Shown piece after piece: positions 41,987 through 54,735 of a stretch of DNA of 64,000 nt (positions are counted from its first letter, which is position 1; the number at the start of each line of letters is the position of its first letter). The DNA lies in contig NC_044497.1 in the NCBI RefSeq assembly GCF_902362185.1, positions 25,685,001 through 25,749,000 on the forward strand. Reading direction: 5' to 3'. Position numbers and translations under genes: made by a program. This DNA comes from Chanos chanos (taxonomy: Eukaryota > Chordata > Actinopteri > Gonorynchiformes > Chanidae). The notes under the pieces are model-generated. The model did no database searches, was not told where the DNA came from, and saw nothing but the letters and a program-made list of their open reading frames with translations.

Positions 41987-44586
41987 ATGCTTGCTTTCAT
42001 AAAACACGCAAATCGTGTAACTTCGCGCTCGCTGTTTCGCAGTTTGCCACGGCCTAGTGGAGAAGCGCGCAGAGGTTGGAGCGAATCACTTGACAATGGA
42101 TTAAAAAATATTGCCATTAGCCAGAAGCGGGGAATGTCTCAGAAACGTTACAATGTCCCACCGAGTGCTGAATTTGTGGCCAGGGTGTCTGGGATTGCTA
42201 CCATGGGCAAACTGCCTTATCAGGACAGTGCTGAAGGACTGGACGCTGCGTTTATCGGTGTCCCCATTGACACAGGCACCTCAAACCGACCCGGAGCGAG
42301 GTACACAGTTACTGTATGTAGTATATAATAAGAACAGTCGGTAAATGCAATCGGTGCATGCTTTAACGCTTAGTACTTTGCAGAGTATCCAAACCTGACT
42401 ATCCAAAATATGGCTTTTGTCCATTTTTAACGTACATTTTAAACCGCAGATCATCACATCAACACTGAAAGTCCAGACCTCTCTAAAGTGTTCTAAACGT
42501 CCTAAAGTGATTACCAACCAGCACTAACCAATCTGTTCTCAACAGATTTGGCCCACGTCAGATCAGGGCTGAATCCTGCTTGCTGAGAGCTTTCAACAGT
42601 GGCACAAGGGCAGCTCCATATGAATCACTAATGGTGGCAGATATTGGTGACGTCAACGTCAATGTATACGACCTTAAGGACACGTGCCGTAGAATCAGAG
42701 AGTTTTATCGCAAAGTCCTGGCTACGAGTTGTATACCCCTTACAATGGGTGAGACCTAGATTTTGTTATATTGGAAATGTGCTAGTGGGTTAATCATCTG
42801 TTACATTTAGAATTTATCTGTTTGTTTTGAATGTGTTTGTGTAAGATCCACACTGTTTTTCTGACTAAAGTAAAAACTTTATTTTTTCTTTGGCAGGAGG
42901 TGACCACACTATAGCATATCCAATTCTTCAAGCTATCGCTGAAAGGTATTCAAGTAAATACATGAAAATGAGTTGTTATGAATGTTAAAGTATCAGCGTC
43001 TCATCAATGACAACGAAATTCTATTTGTTTCACTTTTTGATAAGGAAAAGCCATAACTGCAAATGTTATTTTCTAAAATTTTTCGACATGATTTATATAA
43101 CTGAAAATTGGATAGACCGGTATATTACAATATGCCTTAAATTCCTGTGATGTGAATCATAGTCTTGCGAAAGAAACACTATAGTAACTGTGCAAAACTT
43201 CCAGTATTCCTACAGCTCTAACTATTGCACAGTAACTGACCGAGTAGTGTTAACTAACTTCAACATTTCCATTGTACCAGACATGGTCCAGTGGGTCTAA
43301 TCCATGTGGATGCTCATGCAGACACTAGTGATGTGGTCCTTGGTGAAAAAATTGGCCATGGTACCCCTTTCCGACGTTGTGTGGAGGAGGGTCTGCTGGA
43401 TTGCAAAAGGGTGGTCCAAATTGGTCTGAGGGGGACTGGCTATTCTCCTGATGCATATGAATGGAGTCGGGCACAGGTACTTCCTGCTGACTGTTAAGCA
43501 GAAGTGTGTTTGTCCGTATCAGGCCTATTCCTCTGGCCCGTGGGCTAAATCCAGTCCTAGAATGGCCTCCAGTGGCCTAGAACCGATCACAGTCAAATTC
43601 AAATTATACAGGACTTGTTTGCTGTTGAGGAATTTTACTGGACAAGAGGCATTCCATGAGTGCTGATATATACAGTATAACAGCACTGGGCTGTTTTACC
43701 ATATGTATCACTCCGCTTTACAGCACTAAAAACATCTCACGGGTTACAAATGTTGTGTAAATGTGTAAATGTAAATAGGCGGCCAAAACTTTCTGGCCCA
43801 TGAATGAGGCCTGGGTTTGAAATATGGCCCATGTGAATTGAATTGATTAGCCCTAGTCTGTGCCCTACCATCAGCAGGTAAGAACGTCTCTGACAGCAGT
43901 AGTTCAATTTGGCAGTTATTTAATTCTGTGAGAGTACATTATGACTAAAAAATGTAATTCTGTATTGTGTTCCTTGGAAAGGGTTTCCGTGTTGTCCAGG
44001 TGGAAGAGTGTTGGCACAAATCCCTCTCTCCTCTAATGGCTGAGGTACGGACACAAATAGGTGAAGGGCTTGTCTACCTCAGCTTTGATATAGATGCATT
44101 AGACCCTGCGTATGCACCTGGCACAGGAACACCAGAGATTGCTGGCCTTACACCCATTCAGGTACATTAAGTCATCCTAATGGCAGTGTTTTAGATAACA
44201 GTTGGATATTTGCAGCTCCACTTACTAATTTGAGTGGAAGTTGCCTTTTCACAGCATTTGCTGCCTTTGTTGCCATTGTTTCTAGGGTGTTGAAATCATT
44301 CGAGGCTGTCGTGGTCTAAACCTTGTCGGCTGTGACTTGGTGGAAGTGTCTCCACCATACGATACTACAGGTAAATTAATATTAAAAAACAAGGACCAGT
44401 GTGATGTATATTTGTCAACCATGACCCCTGTCAGTGATATACATTTGGCAGTTTAAACTCATTTTGCTGGGGGAAAAAAAGAAAAATACTCTTCTTGCTT
44501 TTATATTCACAGGCAACACCGCACTGACTGCTGCCAACCTCCTCTTTGAGATGTTGTGTGTCCTTCCAAAGATAAAATATTACTGA
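41987..44586 (+). CDS. agmat: Agmatinase / guanidino acid hydrolase, mitochondrial, 366 aa
   Basis: Seven exons in frame: 41987-42300, 42546-42748, 42897-42945, 43281-43476, 43982-44161, 44286-44370, 44513-44586. It belongs to the arginase/agmatinase (ureohydrolase) family with a binuclear manganese centre that cleaves a guanidino group to urea. Metal ligands are visible: His176 (GGDHT), Asp199, His201 and Asp203 (HVDAHAD), Asp290 and Asp292 (SFDIDALDP). The first ~40 residues are rich in Arg/Ser with few acids, as in a mitochondrial presequence. The family is firm. The substrate is less so: vertebrate AGMAT was named for agmatine, but later work on mammals favours linear guanidino acids. ATG 41987 is the first in frame. 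Human AGMAT also neighbours DNAJC16, the next gene here. Confidence 0.95.
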
Positions 44587-45344
44587 ATGTCTTAACCGAG
44601 TTATTATGTGAAGTCTCAACCAATGCCCAAAAGGAATCAAACTGTGATATTCAAGCTGAGAGCACATTCATATAGACATGATTTTTAGAGAATGTACTAA
44701 AATTACAGTAATCTCATTCACAGATATTGTTATCAATTTTCAAAACCTGAAAACTTGAAACTTGTCCAGATTTAGGATATGAAAAGAACAATAAATTAAA
44801 TAAACCATTTTCCATACACAAAAAGCTTTCTGACTGGAGACATGTATTGACTGTAATAGCTGAGATGTGACATTGCACAAAGGGTGAGAAAGAGGATGCT
44901 TAGTGTGAAGCATTCCAAGGTCCACTCAGGACACCAGATGATGGAGTCTGAATCACTAGTATAAAAGCATTAAACAAGTAGACAACCTCCCTCAACAAAA
45001 TTGCCTACAATTCTTTGCTGAGGAATGATGTTAGATTTAATATTTTACCTCTTTCTTAATCCATCCTGTTGTATGAGTTTTCAGTCTTATCAGACAATGG
45101 CAAACAGCAGCACCGTGGGACAATGTGTTGGGGTAGTTTGCACCCTTCAAGAATGCTGCTGAATACCTACTATGCACAATTCCCAGGACCTATTCCCTAT
45201 CTTGGTTTTCACCTTCCCCATTCTCGCCAGTTCCTCCCTCAATCCCTGGTATTTCTCTAGCTACTTCTATTTGTTTTTCATTCCACTGCTGTTCTCTGCT
45301 CCTTATCTATTATCACTACATCTGATTGGTTACCTATTACTTAT

Positions 45345-45562
45345 TTATCTGTCCAGATCTGGAAGTCCCACAGGACCTAAGCTCTGTTGTTTTCCACCTC
45401 TCTCTGTGGTGCCTCCAGTGTTTCTGTAAACAATCCCCGTCACTTGGATGTGTCTCTCAGTGTATGCTGGGCTCCACCTGTATGTTGCAGCCCATTAGCA
45501 GGTGCTGGATTGCCTCAGGTGCTTCTTTGCACACAGTCTGCACTGTTGGTCTTATCTGATAT
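45345..45562 (-). mobile_element. RLE-type LINE fragment (endonuclease domain)
   Basis: On the minus strand, pieces in different frames read CRLCAKKH, YTERHIQVTGIVYRN and VLWDFQIWTD. They match the C-x2-C...H...C knuckle and following region of the restriction-like endonuclease at the C-terminus of R2/R4/Rex6-type non-LTR elements. Frame changes and stops show decay. The family below RLE level is not certain. Confidence 0.6.
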
Positions 45563-45574
45563 GGTACACCCCCG

Positions 45575-45860
45575 TTTCAACTGATCTGGTGCTGAATACT
45601 GAACACTTTTTTCCCCCTGAGCAGTGCAGTCATATCCAGGGTAACAGGGAACACAGCATCTAAGCCTTCAGTTATCTGTTCAAGGGCAGTTGGATCAAAT
45701 GACTTGCCTATAAGTGAGATTGATTCAGGGAGCTTACCAATGAAACCTGCAGCAGTGAAAGTAATTGTGTGACCAAAATCAGCAGGATGGCCAAACTGTT
45801 TTGCATGGGTAGCAAGCTACTGTTCACAGATAAAAGCTTTCTGAGGAAAGGTTACATACA
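45575..45860 (-). pseudogene. Unidentified coding-like remnant
   Basis: The minus strand reads without a break for about 77 codons with protein-like text (HAKQFGHPADFGHTITFTA, then GKLPESISLIGKSFDPTALE, then GLDAVFPVTLDMTALL). An acceptor-like CTTTCCTCAG precedes it, but a stop lies nine codons into that frame and the end is fused to LINE debris. I do not recognise the family. It may be a retro-copy or a lone exon of a lost gene, or part of the neighbouring LINE. Confidence 0.35.
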
Positions 45861-48590
45861 AATACCGTAGGATCTAGTCAATGTATTTACAGCCAAAAGA
45901 GTGGTATGATTTGAATACCTGATAGAATAATCAAACTGTTGAATAAAGTTTTAGCAATAGATAAACATTCTGTAATATTCTGGTTCCTTGTTATTCTTTT
46001 AATTTCCACTCAGCCTAATTGTTTATTATATATTTCTCTGTGCACTATCCTGGCAATCAGTCTTGGCTTATTTTAGTTCCTTCATGGTTCTCACACAATC
46101 CTGTGGAATGTGTCCATGTGTTTAGTAGGAGACACAGCTCCTTTATGGGAGTTACAAATCTTGCAAGTCTCATTGGATAAACTGCATGGGAGTTAACATT
46201 TTTATCCTCTCCAATGTTATAGCTCCACCTGGTGACCAAGATCCACCAATTTGTGCACATAACTTCTAGAAAAGATATGTCTATCAAGTTCAGCGAGAAT
46301 CACTCAATGTGTCCATGAGACAGTGATGCTTTAGTCAAACACCAGGTATTTGATATAATGACTGATTCTGGGACTTGAGGGATTCTGTCAAGCTGTGATT
46401 GATCGAAATAGGCCACTAACTGCAAGAGAAATGAGGGCTCCAGCAGATGTGTTGTTTGGATCACCATTAGTATAAAATTAAAATGAAAAAATAAAGAACA
46501 GAATGCAAACAATTACATTTCCACACCTTTTCTGCTTGGACACCCAAATAATAAAATGTTCGTAAGAAAAACAGTGGAATGCTTGCCGCTCCTCTGCTTC
46601 AACCCTTAATAACAAGAAGAACAGGACAAGCTTTGCTTTTTGACCTTGCTATGACCACAGATGATCCTTTGTCCTCTGGTTCATAACCCTTAGAATTTCA
46701 AACCCCTACTAGGACTACGCACAACAGAACAGATGGTGTGTACAACATATATAGAGAACAGTCACATTTAGGTCAAGAATTCAAGTATCTGACTTGTAAT
46801 TTCACACTTGAAATAGATTCACATTAATAAAACAGAGATACCAGTGGCTTATGACATTATATGTTAAAGTTGGTGCCTTACTCATCAAACCTGTTACCAA
46901 GTTTATTATGTAATAACCAACATATATTACCTCATTACACTGAAACTGATTACATTTCCCCCAAAAGTTATTACATTATGTGTTGAGCATTCTTCTCACA
47001 TTACAAACATAACATTACATGATATTATTACTTTATGTATAGTTATTACATTAAGACTTCCTACACTAACTAGTTCTCATTGTTTTTCCAATCTTAACCA
47101 TTTATGCAACCTTTTATTGTATCAGTGGTAATGACTTTTTTTTTTTTTTTAAATTAATTCCAGCCCCATTGCAAGGTCTTACATTAACCAATAACCTCCT
47201 GGTGCCTTTGGCTTTGGTGTTTAGTGCAAATACCATTCACATTTTAAACACAGATATCTGAGTATAAAATTTCTGAAACCTCTCAGGGCACCTCCCACAG
47301 GGGTGAGTGCTGTCCATACAGAGCAGGAGATAATGCAGTTAACGTAAAACACGTCTGTTTTTAATGTACTTCTTCCAAACTTGATATGAAACTCTGCAAC
47401 TTCCCATCGAAACTGTGCTGCCCTCTGAAATCTGGGCGAATTCCAAAAAATAATTTAAAAAAAAAAAACTCAACAACTTAAAAAAACCCCCCAAAAACCT
47501 ATTCCAAGCCTTACTTGTCTTTCCTATTGCTATACAGATGATCTAATAAATTAAAATGAGCTAAACAGGTAACAGTATCTTAATAAAGTATAGTCTCACA
47601 CTAACATGTACACATTATATTCCATATTACATATACATTTTGTACAATTAAACGGTTGTTTTAGATTTCGACTTCGAAGTGGCGTCCAAGAAAGGCGAGT
47701 TGTAAGGAGACCAAATGCAGTCAATAAGAGGCTTTTTGAGAGGTCATGCATAGGACACGCCACACTTCAGCAGATGACTGGACCAAAATATGAACATACC
47801 ATACCAGGCCACACCAACAAGACAAAACAAATAGTCTATGATATGGATTAGCAAAATAAGGATAGGGCAGCAGCAGATTGCTCAATGGAAGGTCATATAT
47901 TGCACAGATTATGAAGAACAACCCACACAAATATCACCAGGACAAAATATAACCTAAATCTCAGATTGGTCACTATCAAATATAAGAATGAGATTGTTAC
48001 TGTTCTTCTTGGTTCCACAGTGATTCAGTTTGTTACACTAAGGGTTAAAATAGCAGCAAGTAAGTACAGGATAGCATGCTTGAGAAGAAACAGGTCAATC
48101 TTGGCTGAAATGTTGATTTTTTTTTTTTTTTGCTGTATTTGCTGAGATCCACGCTCTTATCTCATACATCTGATTTAACGATTTAACGCCTTGTTATCAA
48201 GAGCAAACTTCTCAACTAAGCAGAACTGCCTCAAGCTAATAAAGAAGTGGTGGAAACCAGCATTTTGGTTGAATGAAGTCAATATTGAATTTGGGGCTTA
48301 ATTAGAATGGTTGTCCATACGAACGCAGCTGAAGTACACCTATTCACTGAGCGGGATTTCTGCTTCACTAGTAACCTGGACTTTTTTTTTGTACAGCGGC
48401 CCAGTCCAATCAGTCACCATTCTGACGCTAGCTCAGCAGCACTGTCCACCTTCATTTAGAGACAAAGAATTCCGAGCTGACTCTCCTCTGTGTGGCCGGC
48501 AGTAGCTCGAAACATCACATTTCAGCAAATGCAGCAAATGTGTAGAAACCAACACAGCAGCTACATATACAACTGCTCCTATACAAGCTC

Positions 48591-51500
48591 CTATTTACTG
48601 ACGGTGATTTTGTCCAGTCCGGGCCAGGCGGGAATGTAGTATCGAGGAAGGGTGCCCTCCATCAGTCGCTCCATCCACAGGCCCAGTCGGTCCAGTTTGT
48701 GGTGGATCTGGAGGGAGGTGGAGCGTGAACGTGTCATGCCTTTCCGATGTTGGTGCTCGTCCCGTGAACCTGACTTTGACCTGGCGCCACCTGTGTCCTC
48801 GTCCGCTTTGCCGTCCAGGTCCTCGCCCGTGTAGACGGGTTTGAAAAGGCACAGGTATTTCTTGTGGCCGTTGAGAGCCAGCACGTACCCCGTGTAGTCC
48901 ATTTTGCGATTTCCACCCTCGTCTTCGTCCGTGTCCATCTGCATGGCGTCTTGTGCAAACTCCATGAGCGTGGACATCCATTCGTTGTGCTTGTCCACGT
49001 TCAGGAAGGAGAAATGCAATGTCAGGCTCCTAAACACAAAAACAAAACAACAATTACAAACCATTTACTCATAGCCTAAGTATTCTCTAAATTAAAACTT
49101 TGTTTATGACATCCCATGACGTTCATGACTACAATATTTTTCACAGAATATTATCTTACATCTAACCACAGTAAAATGTTTTGTAATATTTGTTACTGCA
49201 TGTTGTCTTGTTACCTGTTATGCATCTATCAATCTACATTTAATATACTGCCATTTTTACGTGTGATGCTGGATTCCCCCTCATGACACTGAACAACTAC
49301 ACCTCAAGAACCTACACTGGTAATTACTGTGGCTTTTCCACTACTTTGCCTTTCTTTTTTCTTTCAACTTATGAAACCTACTTTCACCAGCTTGTCATGG
49401 CTGTTCAAAGCCAGATTGTCATCCAATTAGTCTTAAAGTTTGTGTCTGACCTTTTTGCCAGCAGAGGTCATGCCAGTCACAGGTAAAAAGAGGAAGACTA
49501 ACCCAGTGAAAGAGTACACCTCCTTGGCAAACTTGCTGAGCAGAATGTTCTTAGTGGCATCAGTAAGCACTAACACCACGTTGATGTGTCCAGGTCTCAG
49601 TTTCACCAGGTTACTCATGTAAGTCACATCAGTCAGTTCAGTTACCTCTACAAAGTTCTTCTTCGGTGGGCGACTGTTTATTAAAAAGAAAAAAACCCAC
49701 AAAGATCATAATCTCGAAATAGTAAACAACAATATAAAATACCTAAGCAGTAATATTTGTAGATTGGAACCAGCTAGAAAAAAAAAACATTGAAAAAGCT
49801 AGTGACATATTCAAAATTATGTCATCATATTTTACTAATTAATTACCAACTAATTTTTGCACAAAGATTAATGAGGAATCAGGTTTACGCATGTTTGAGA
49901 AAATGTTTGCTCTGGAATTATGGAAGCCTCATGCTATCTGGTTTATTGTGCTAAATGCACATTCCAAGACACTGTTCAGAATTACCTTGAAGTATTAGCA
50001 GTGCCTGGGGACCCATTCTCTGTCTTTAATGGTTCTTTGGTCTTTGGCTTTGATTGTTTCTCTTCACTGGAGTCACTGAAACCATGTGTAAAAAGCAGAG
50101 TTAGAAGTGTCTAGACAATCTTCCTCAGGAGCAGAGGAATCGGTGTGGTTACATATCCTACCTAAAAGCCTGGATAACCACTGTGCCAAACAGGATGAAG
50201 AGTGCAGAGAAAATCAGTGAAAGGAGTGGCATCATTTCACGCCTGTGTAAAAAAACAACAACAATGTAAAAAAAGAAAAGTTTTGAATTGGAAAACTATT
50301 TTGTCAAAATTTGGAGATCTGAGGTGACAAAAAAAGAAAAACGAAAATCACAAACTAGGTCCAAAGAAAGCCACTGAGCAAAGAAAAAAACTGAGAAAAA
50401 AAAAACAAAACAGCACTTACCAGTTATTATGCAGAAGATCATCTATAATTTCAGACAGGTAATCATAGGCTGTGTAAATCCATCGTATGAGAAACATCTG
50501 GGAGCACACAACACATCATATTTAAATTCCAGGCAGTCTGAGTCATACAGACTTATGGGTAATCCTCATGGTTATCATAAACATCAAAACAATCCTGTAA
50601 ATTCTCAATGATTCCTGCATGGCTAACACAAAATCATTTAATATCTAAATGATATTAGCCCTTTTTGGCGCTAGCTGTCCTAATAACTGCACTAACAGTT
50701 GAACTCTGCAGGGACTGTAAAACAAGGTCAGTGCTAATTTTTTTCCTTCATTTTAAAAGATGCTTCATTCAAAGCAGGCCTGGGGAGACTCACAGAGGCA
50801 AACTCATTGTTGAGTTCAGGCAGCATGGCATCATAGATCAGAATGGATGGGTCTTTCTGCAAGCGTTCCAGCTCCTCCAGCAGCCGGTTTTTATCCTCCT
50901 CGCTCCCGTTCCAGCCTCCCAGCACAGGCTTATACAGGACCTTCCCTGCTCCATTACGTCGCTCCAGAATCACCACCTTCACAGCCAAAGGCAGAACTCA
51001 GTAAAACTCTCTGACGACACTTTTACCCCTTCACTGTACAGTGCATGACTTGTATTACATACAGGGGGGATGAGGACAATAAATATCATTGCACAATGAT
51101 ACCATGACACACAGCTAATTCAGGCATTACTTTTCCATGTACAATGTCATGTTATTCAAAATGTGTGTTTAAGCTCACACCTGTGGGGGAGGGCTGTCCT
51201 TGTTCTTCAAGAGAATGTCACACAGCTGTTGCTGCTGACGCTGGTAGACATAAGCAAACCTCAGAACATCCTTGGTATTGGCTGAAGCTAAAGCAAGGAA
51301 GGCCTTATTTCCTGTGGCAAATGACTCCTCTTCACCAGTGATCAACAGGACACAGTATCTGTGGATTGATCACTAAGGTCTTAAGTTGACTTATAGTTAA
51401 ACACATCTTTTTAAAGATATCCTTATGATTGCTAATCAAATCTCTCTCAGTGTCTAAACATAATCCTGAGTACATTAGATCAGCGATAGAGTTGTCTTAC

Positions 51501-53472
51501 TTTCTGCGTCGATGGAACTGTTTGACTGGACAAAGCTCATCAAAGAGTTTCTGGTTCACCAGACGAGGAGCAAGGAGGAACTTGTTGTTTGAGATGAATT
51601 CGTCAATTATTTGCTTTTTCATCCCTTTAGCCTGGAAGAAGTCAAATACCGTTAATACTGTAATTTGCAACAACAGAACAGGGTCATTGTCTAAGAGACA
51701 ACTACTGACACTGTTACAGTATCTCTACTGAGTTATTTAAGACAGCAGGAAGAGGATCAAACAGAGGAACTGGTCTACCTGTATTATGTCAGCTGGTTTG
51801 TCTATATTCTCTTTGAAGACAAGCATGGTTGGGGCATAGGTGTTTATATTGAATTGTTTAACCAAATTGGCTGTCTCTGCAAGGCCTTGGTCCACATAAC
51901 CAAACTGCACATAATCCTTATAGGCAAATGCAGTCAGCTACCAGTAAGAAGGGGAAAAAGAAAAAAAGCACAAGTTGTATTAATGCAAATTGGGCAGAAA
52001 AAAATGTACAAGTAATGAAGTTATGTCTGTGACTGATTATTAGAGCCTACCTTGTAGAGAAGAGGAACGACAGAGACTTGATCAAATAATAGAACATGTG
52101 GTTTGTTGACCTCATGCCAGCTGTTCAAAAACTGATGGTCATTTCTGTCAGTGACCTGAAACAGGAATATTCCACAGTATGTAATTAACATAGCACTTAC
52201 AAATAGCACGGAGTGTGTTTTAGCAAACACTAAGTGATCTGTTAATGCTAACAAAACATGCCAGTGAGAGAGAGAGAGAGAACTGCAAAACTGCACTTAC
52301 CTTCTCAACTAGTCTTTGTGGGAGGAGGTCCTCTACAAATTGGCGAAGGTGCTCCTTGACTACGGCATAGTGGAAAAATGTCACTTTGCCATTGATCACA
52401 CCAAGTATGGATGGGGTACGATGTGCTCCCAAATGATTAGCCAAGCGTCGCTCATAGCCAACATCCACCACGCCAATTCCAACCCCTATTCACAGCATGC
52501 ATAAATGAAAACACTACATCAAAAGCCAGAGAAGCTCAAGGAGACCGGCTCAGACATGTCCTATACAAAAGTGCAATTACAGCAAATGCATGACTGTTAA
52601 ATATGATTATTTTTAATTGAATAAAACATAATACGAATGTGTTGGGTAGTATTCCTTATCCGTACCAAGAGGTTCCAGTTCTTGCACCGTTTCTTTCCAA
52701 ACAGGTTCAATGTGGATGCAGCTAAAACACCAGTCTGAAGTGATCTTGACGAGGTAGGGTCGTTTGAAGCTGTCTGGCACGACGTCATTGACATACTGGT
52801 TAAAGTGGAGATTATACTTGCTGTCAGCAAAATCCCGGCCTCCCTTGTTATTGAAGGGAAAGTGGAAGAAGGACTCTTCAAAGTAGAAGTTGTCATGGAA
52901 GTGACGGAAGCCATGGTGGCTGTGTCCGTGAGGCTGACTGTCTTCAGCCTGCCCATAGCGATCATAGTTTGCTCTCTTCTCCTCGTTCGATAAAATCTGA
53001 GAAGGGGGAACAAAAATGCACACCAGCAAGTCATTCTAAAATGAGGCAAACTGTGGATCAGAATAAAGAATACACAGTCTGACCTGATGGTGTCAGCAGG
53101 AGAAAATATTACCTCATATGATTTAGTAATCCTTATGAACATATCTTCTGCTTCAGGGTTTTTGTTTTTGTCTGGATGCCTGACAAAGACACAATAAAAC
53201 TGTTATCACAAATGATCAAAACAGAATATTAGCTGACATAAATTTGAGCACTCATTATATGGTTTCCTCATAATGTATCGATTCATAAAACAGCCTTACC
53301 ACTCTTTGGCTAGGCGCTTATATGCTTTCTTTATTTCAGCCTGACTTGCACTTCTAGTGACACCTAGAGTCTTGTAAGGGTCAAATTCAGCAGCGGGTTC
53401 CACCGGGCCAGCCACAAGCAGGCAAAGTATCATCACAGAATGCAATATCAAAAGCATCTTCAATCTAGCCAT
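48591..53472 (-). CDS. dnajc16: DnaJ homolog subfamily C member 16 (ERdj8), 789 aa
   Basis: Fourteen coding exons on the minus strand join to 2370 nt: 53472-53300, 53179-53113, 52996-52666, 52485-52301, 52155-52051, 51937-51779, 51631-51501, 51358-51181, 50976-50794, 50497-50421, 50242-50162, 50075-49986, 49673-49503, 49029-48591. It is an ER J-protein, reported in mammals to affect autophagosome size. Seen: a signal peptide (LLILHSVMILCLLVAG), J domain with HPD at 59-61, a thioredoxin-like domain with WCFSC (Cys170/Cys173), a second thioredoxin-like region, a membrane span around residues 533-556 (LLSLIFSALFILFGTVVI) and a cytosolic tail ending IPAWPGLDKITVSK. Human length is 782. It is divergent from casp9, as in human. 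Start choice: first ATG before the signal peptide. Confidence 0.96.
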
Positions 53473-54283
53473 ATCTGCTATCAAGAGGGAGAAACAAAAT
53501 GCATTGTCAGAGCAGATAACCTTAAACAGCAGTCGGTAGGTAAACACGATCTGACTGAGGAAAGTCACGAAACTGCTGAAACAAAATAATGACAATAACA
53601 GCTCTATCTTGCTTCTCGCCAGGTGGTTCCTGACTCCTGGATAACTGGAAGGACGAGCGTCACGCTCTCTGACAAAAAGGAAAACGCCTGACAGTAAGGG
53701 TTTCCTTTATGTCATGAAATGAAGCAAGATAATTAACAAATTAATCATATATATGTTCACATTACCTTGTCCTCTAAAGCCTTGGCGACTTGCTAAGAAG
53801 CTAGTTTGGCTAACCAGGCATGTAGCTGCTCTCTGTGTCGTAACGGTCTTCCAGCTAGCAAGCTATATCCATGGCTATATCCATCCAAGTTAAATCCACA
53901 TCCCAGGTAAACCAACCATACAGCTCAATGAATACGCTTAAAAGCTATTGCAGCCATTCACATTAAAAGCGTTTGCAGTTTGGAACAGACTCTGACAATG
54001 TCATTGTTAGAGTTGCACTGTATAAAATTCTAATATTGTGTACTCGCATCCCGATGAAATGGCACCGTATTTTCAGAGCTAGCCGCTATTTCCTACGACA
54101 GCTGACTTCAGCTGCTAGATTTTGGACTGGTTCACGTGGATCATTGCATGTACGGCTAGCCCAGATTTTCTGCGCAAAAACTGTGCAGCATTGCCTACCA
54201 ATACCAGGACGACTGTACAAACTACGCCCACTTTTTAATCCACAACTGGGCATTTTTTTAATTGGGTCGAGCACCTCCTATGG
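53473..54283. other. dnajc16 5' region
   Basis: The dnajc16 leader is probably spliced: an acceptor-like TAGCAG stands just before the ATG on the minus strand. A noncoding first exon is likely near 53.6-53.85 kb but cannot be fixed. 53950-54280 holds no supportable exon. Confidence 0.45.
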
Positions 54284-54549
54284 AATGCCATTTAAATCAT
54301 TATTAAATAAATAAGTAAATAAGTAAATATAGCCATGAAATAAATCCTGAAATAAATAAAAGTAGTCATTTGAAAAACGTCATTTTGAAATAAAAAACGA
54401 ATATAGTTATATATATAAATTTACTTTTATTTATACCTTTATATATTTATTGCCTCATTTATTTCAGGATTTATTTCATAGCCATGTTTATATATTTCAT
54501 AGCAATTAGTTTATTTATGTATTTATTTAATAATGACTTAAATGGCATT
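54284..54549. mobile_element. AT-rich foldback MITE, 266 bp
   Basis: The left end AATGCCATTTAAATCATTAT and the reverse complement of the right end (AATGCCATTTAAGTCATTAT) agree over about 29 bp with one mismatch. The interior continues as a looser palindrome (AATAAATCCTGAAATAAAT against ATTTATTTCAGGATTTATT). There is no coding content. Superfamily is not clear. Confidence 0.8.
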
Positions 54550-54550
54550 A

Positions 54551-54722
54551 GGGGCGCAGTGGGCAGCACTGTCGCCTCACAGCACCTCTTGGTCGGCTCT
54601 GCTCTTGGTGTGACTCTGGACAGGCGACTTGTCCAGGGTGTTTCCCTGCCTTTCGCCCTATGAGCGCTGGGATAGGCTCCAGCACCCACTAATTAGGATA
54701 AGCGGCTTAGATAGTGAGTGAG
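54551..54722 (+). mobile_element. SINE-like retroposon with 13-bp target duplication
   Basis: The target duplication TTAAATGGCATTA occurs at 54538-54550 and again at 54723-54735. The element starts GGGGCGCAGTGGGCAGCACT and ends GATAGTGAGTGAG. Same family as 815-1063. It landed on the right end of the MITE, so the MITE is older. Confidence 0.85.
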
Positions 54723-54735
54723 TTAAATGGCATTA

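Larger units (their letters stand above)
44587..48590. other. agmat-dnajc16 intergenic region
   Basis: agmat 3' UTR with AATAAA-type signals near 44790, then AT-rich DNA. LINE debris and an unidentified coding-like remnant lie at 45345-45860 (own entries). About 46860-47060 is rich in GTTATTACATTA-like text and may be a DNA-transposon remnant. The 3' UTR of dnajc16 (minus strand) should lie just below 48590. No other exon is supported. Confidence 0.5.

Noticed and set aside
46860-47060. DNA transposon with GTTATTACATTA motifs
   Set aside because: I could not find matching ends or a target duplication, so it is only mentioned as possible debris.
48595-48981. Arg-rich minus-strand frame under the last dnajc16 exon
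   Set aside because: It is a shadow in another frame of the conserved C-terminal exon.
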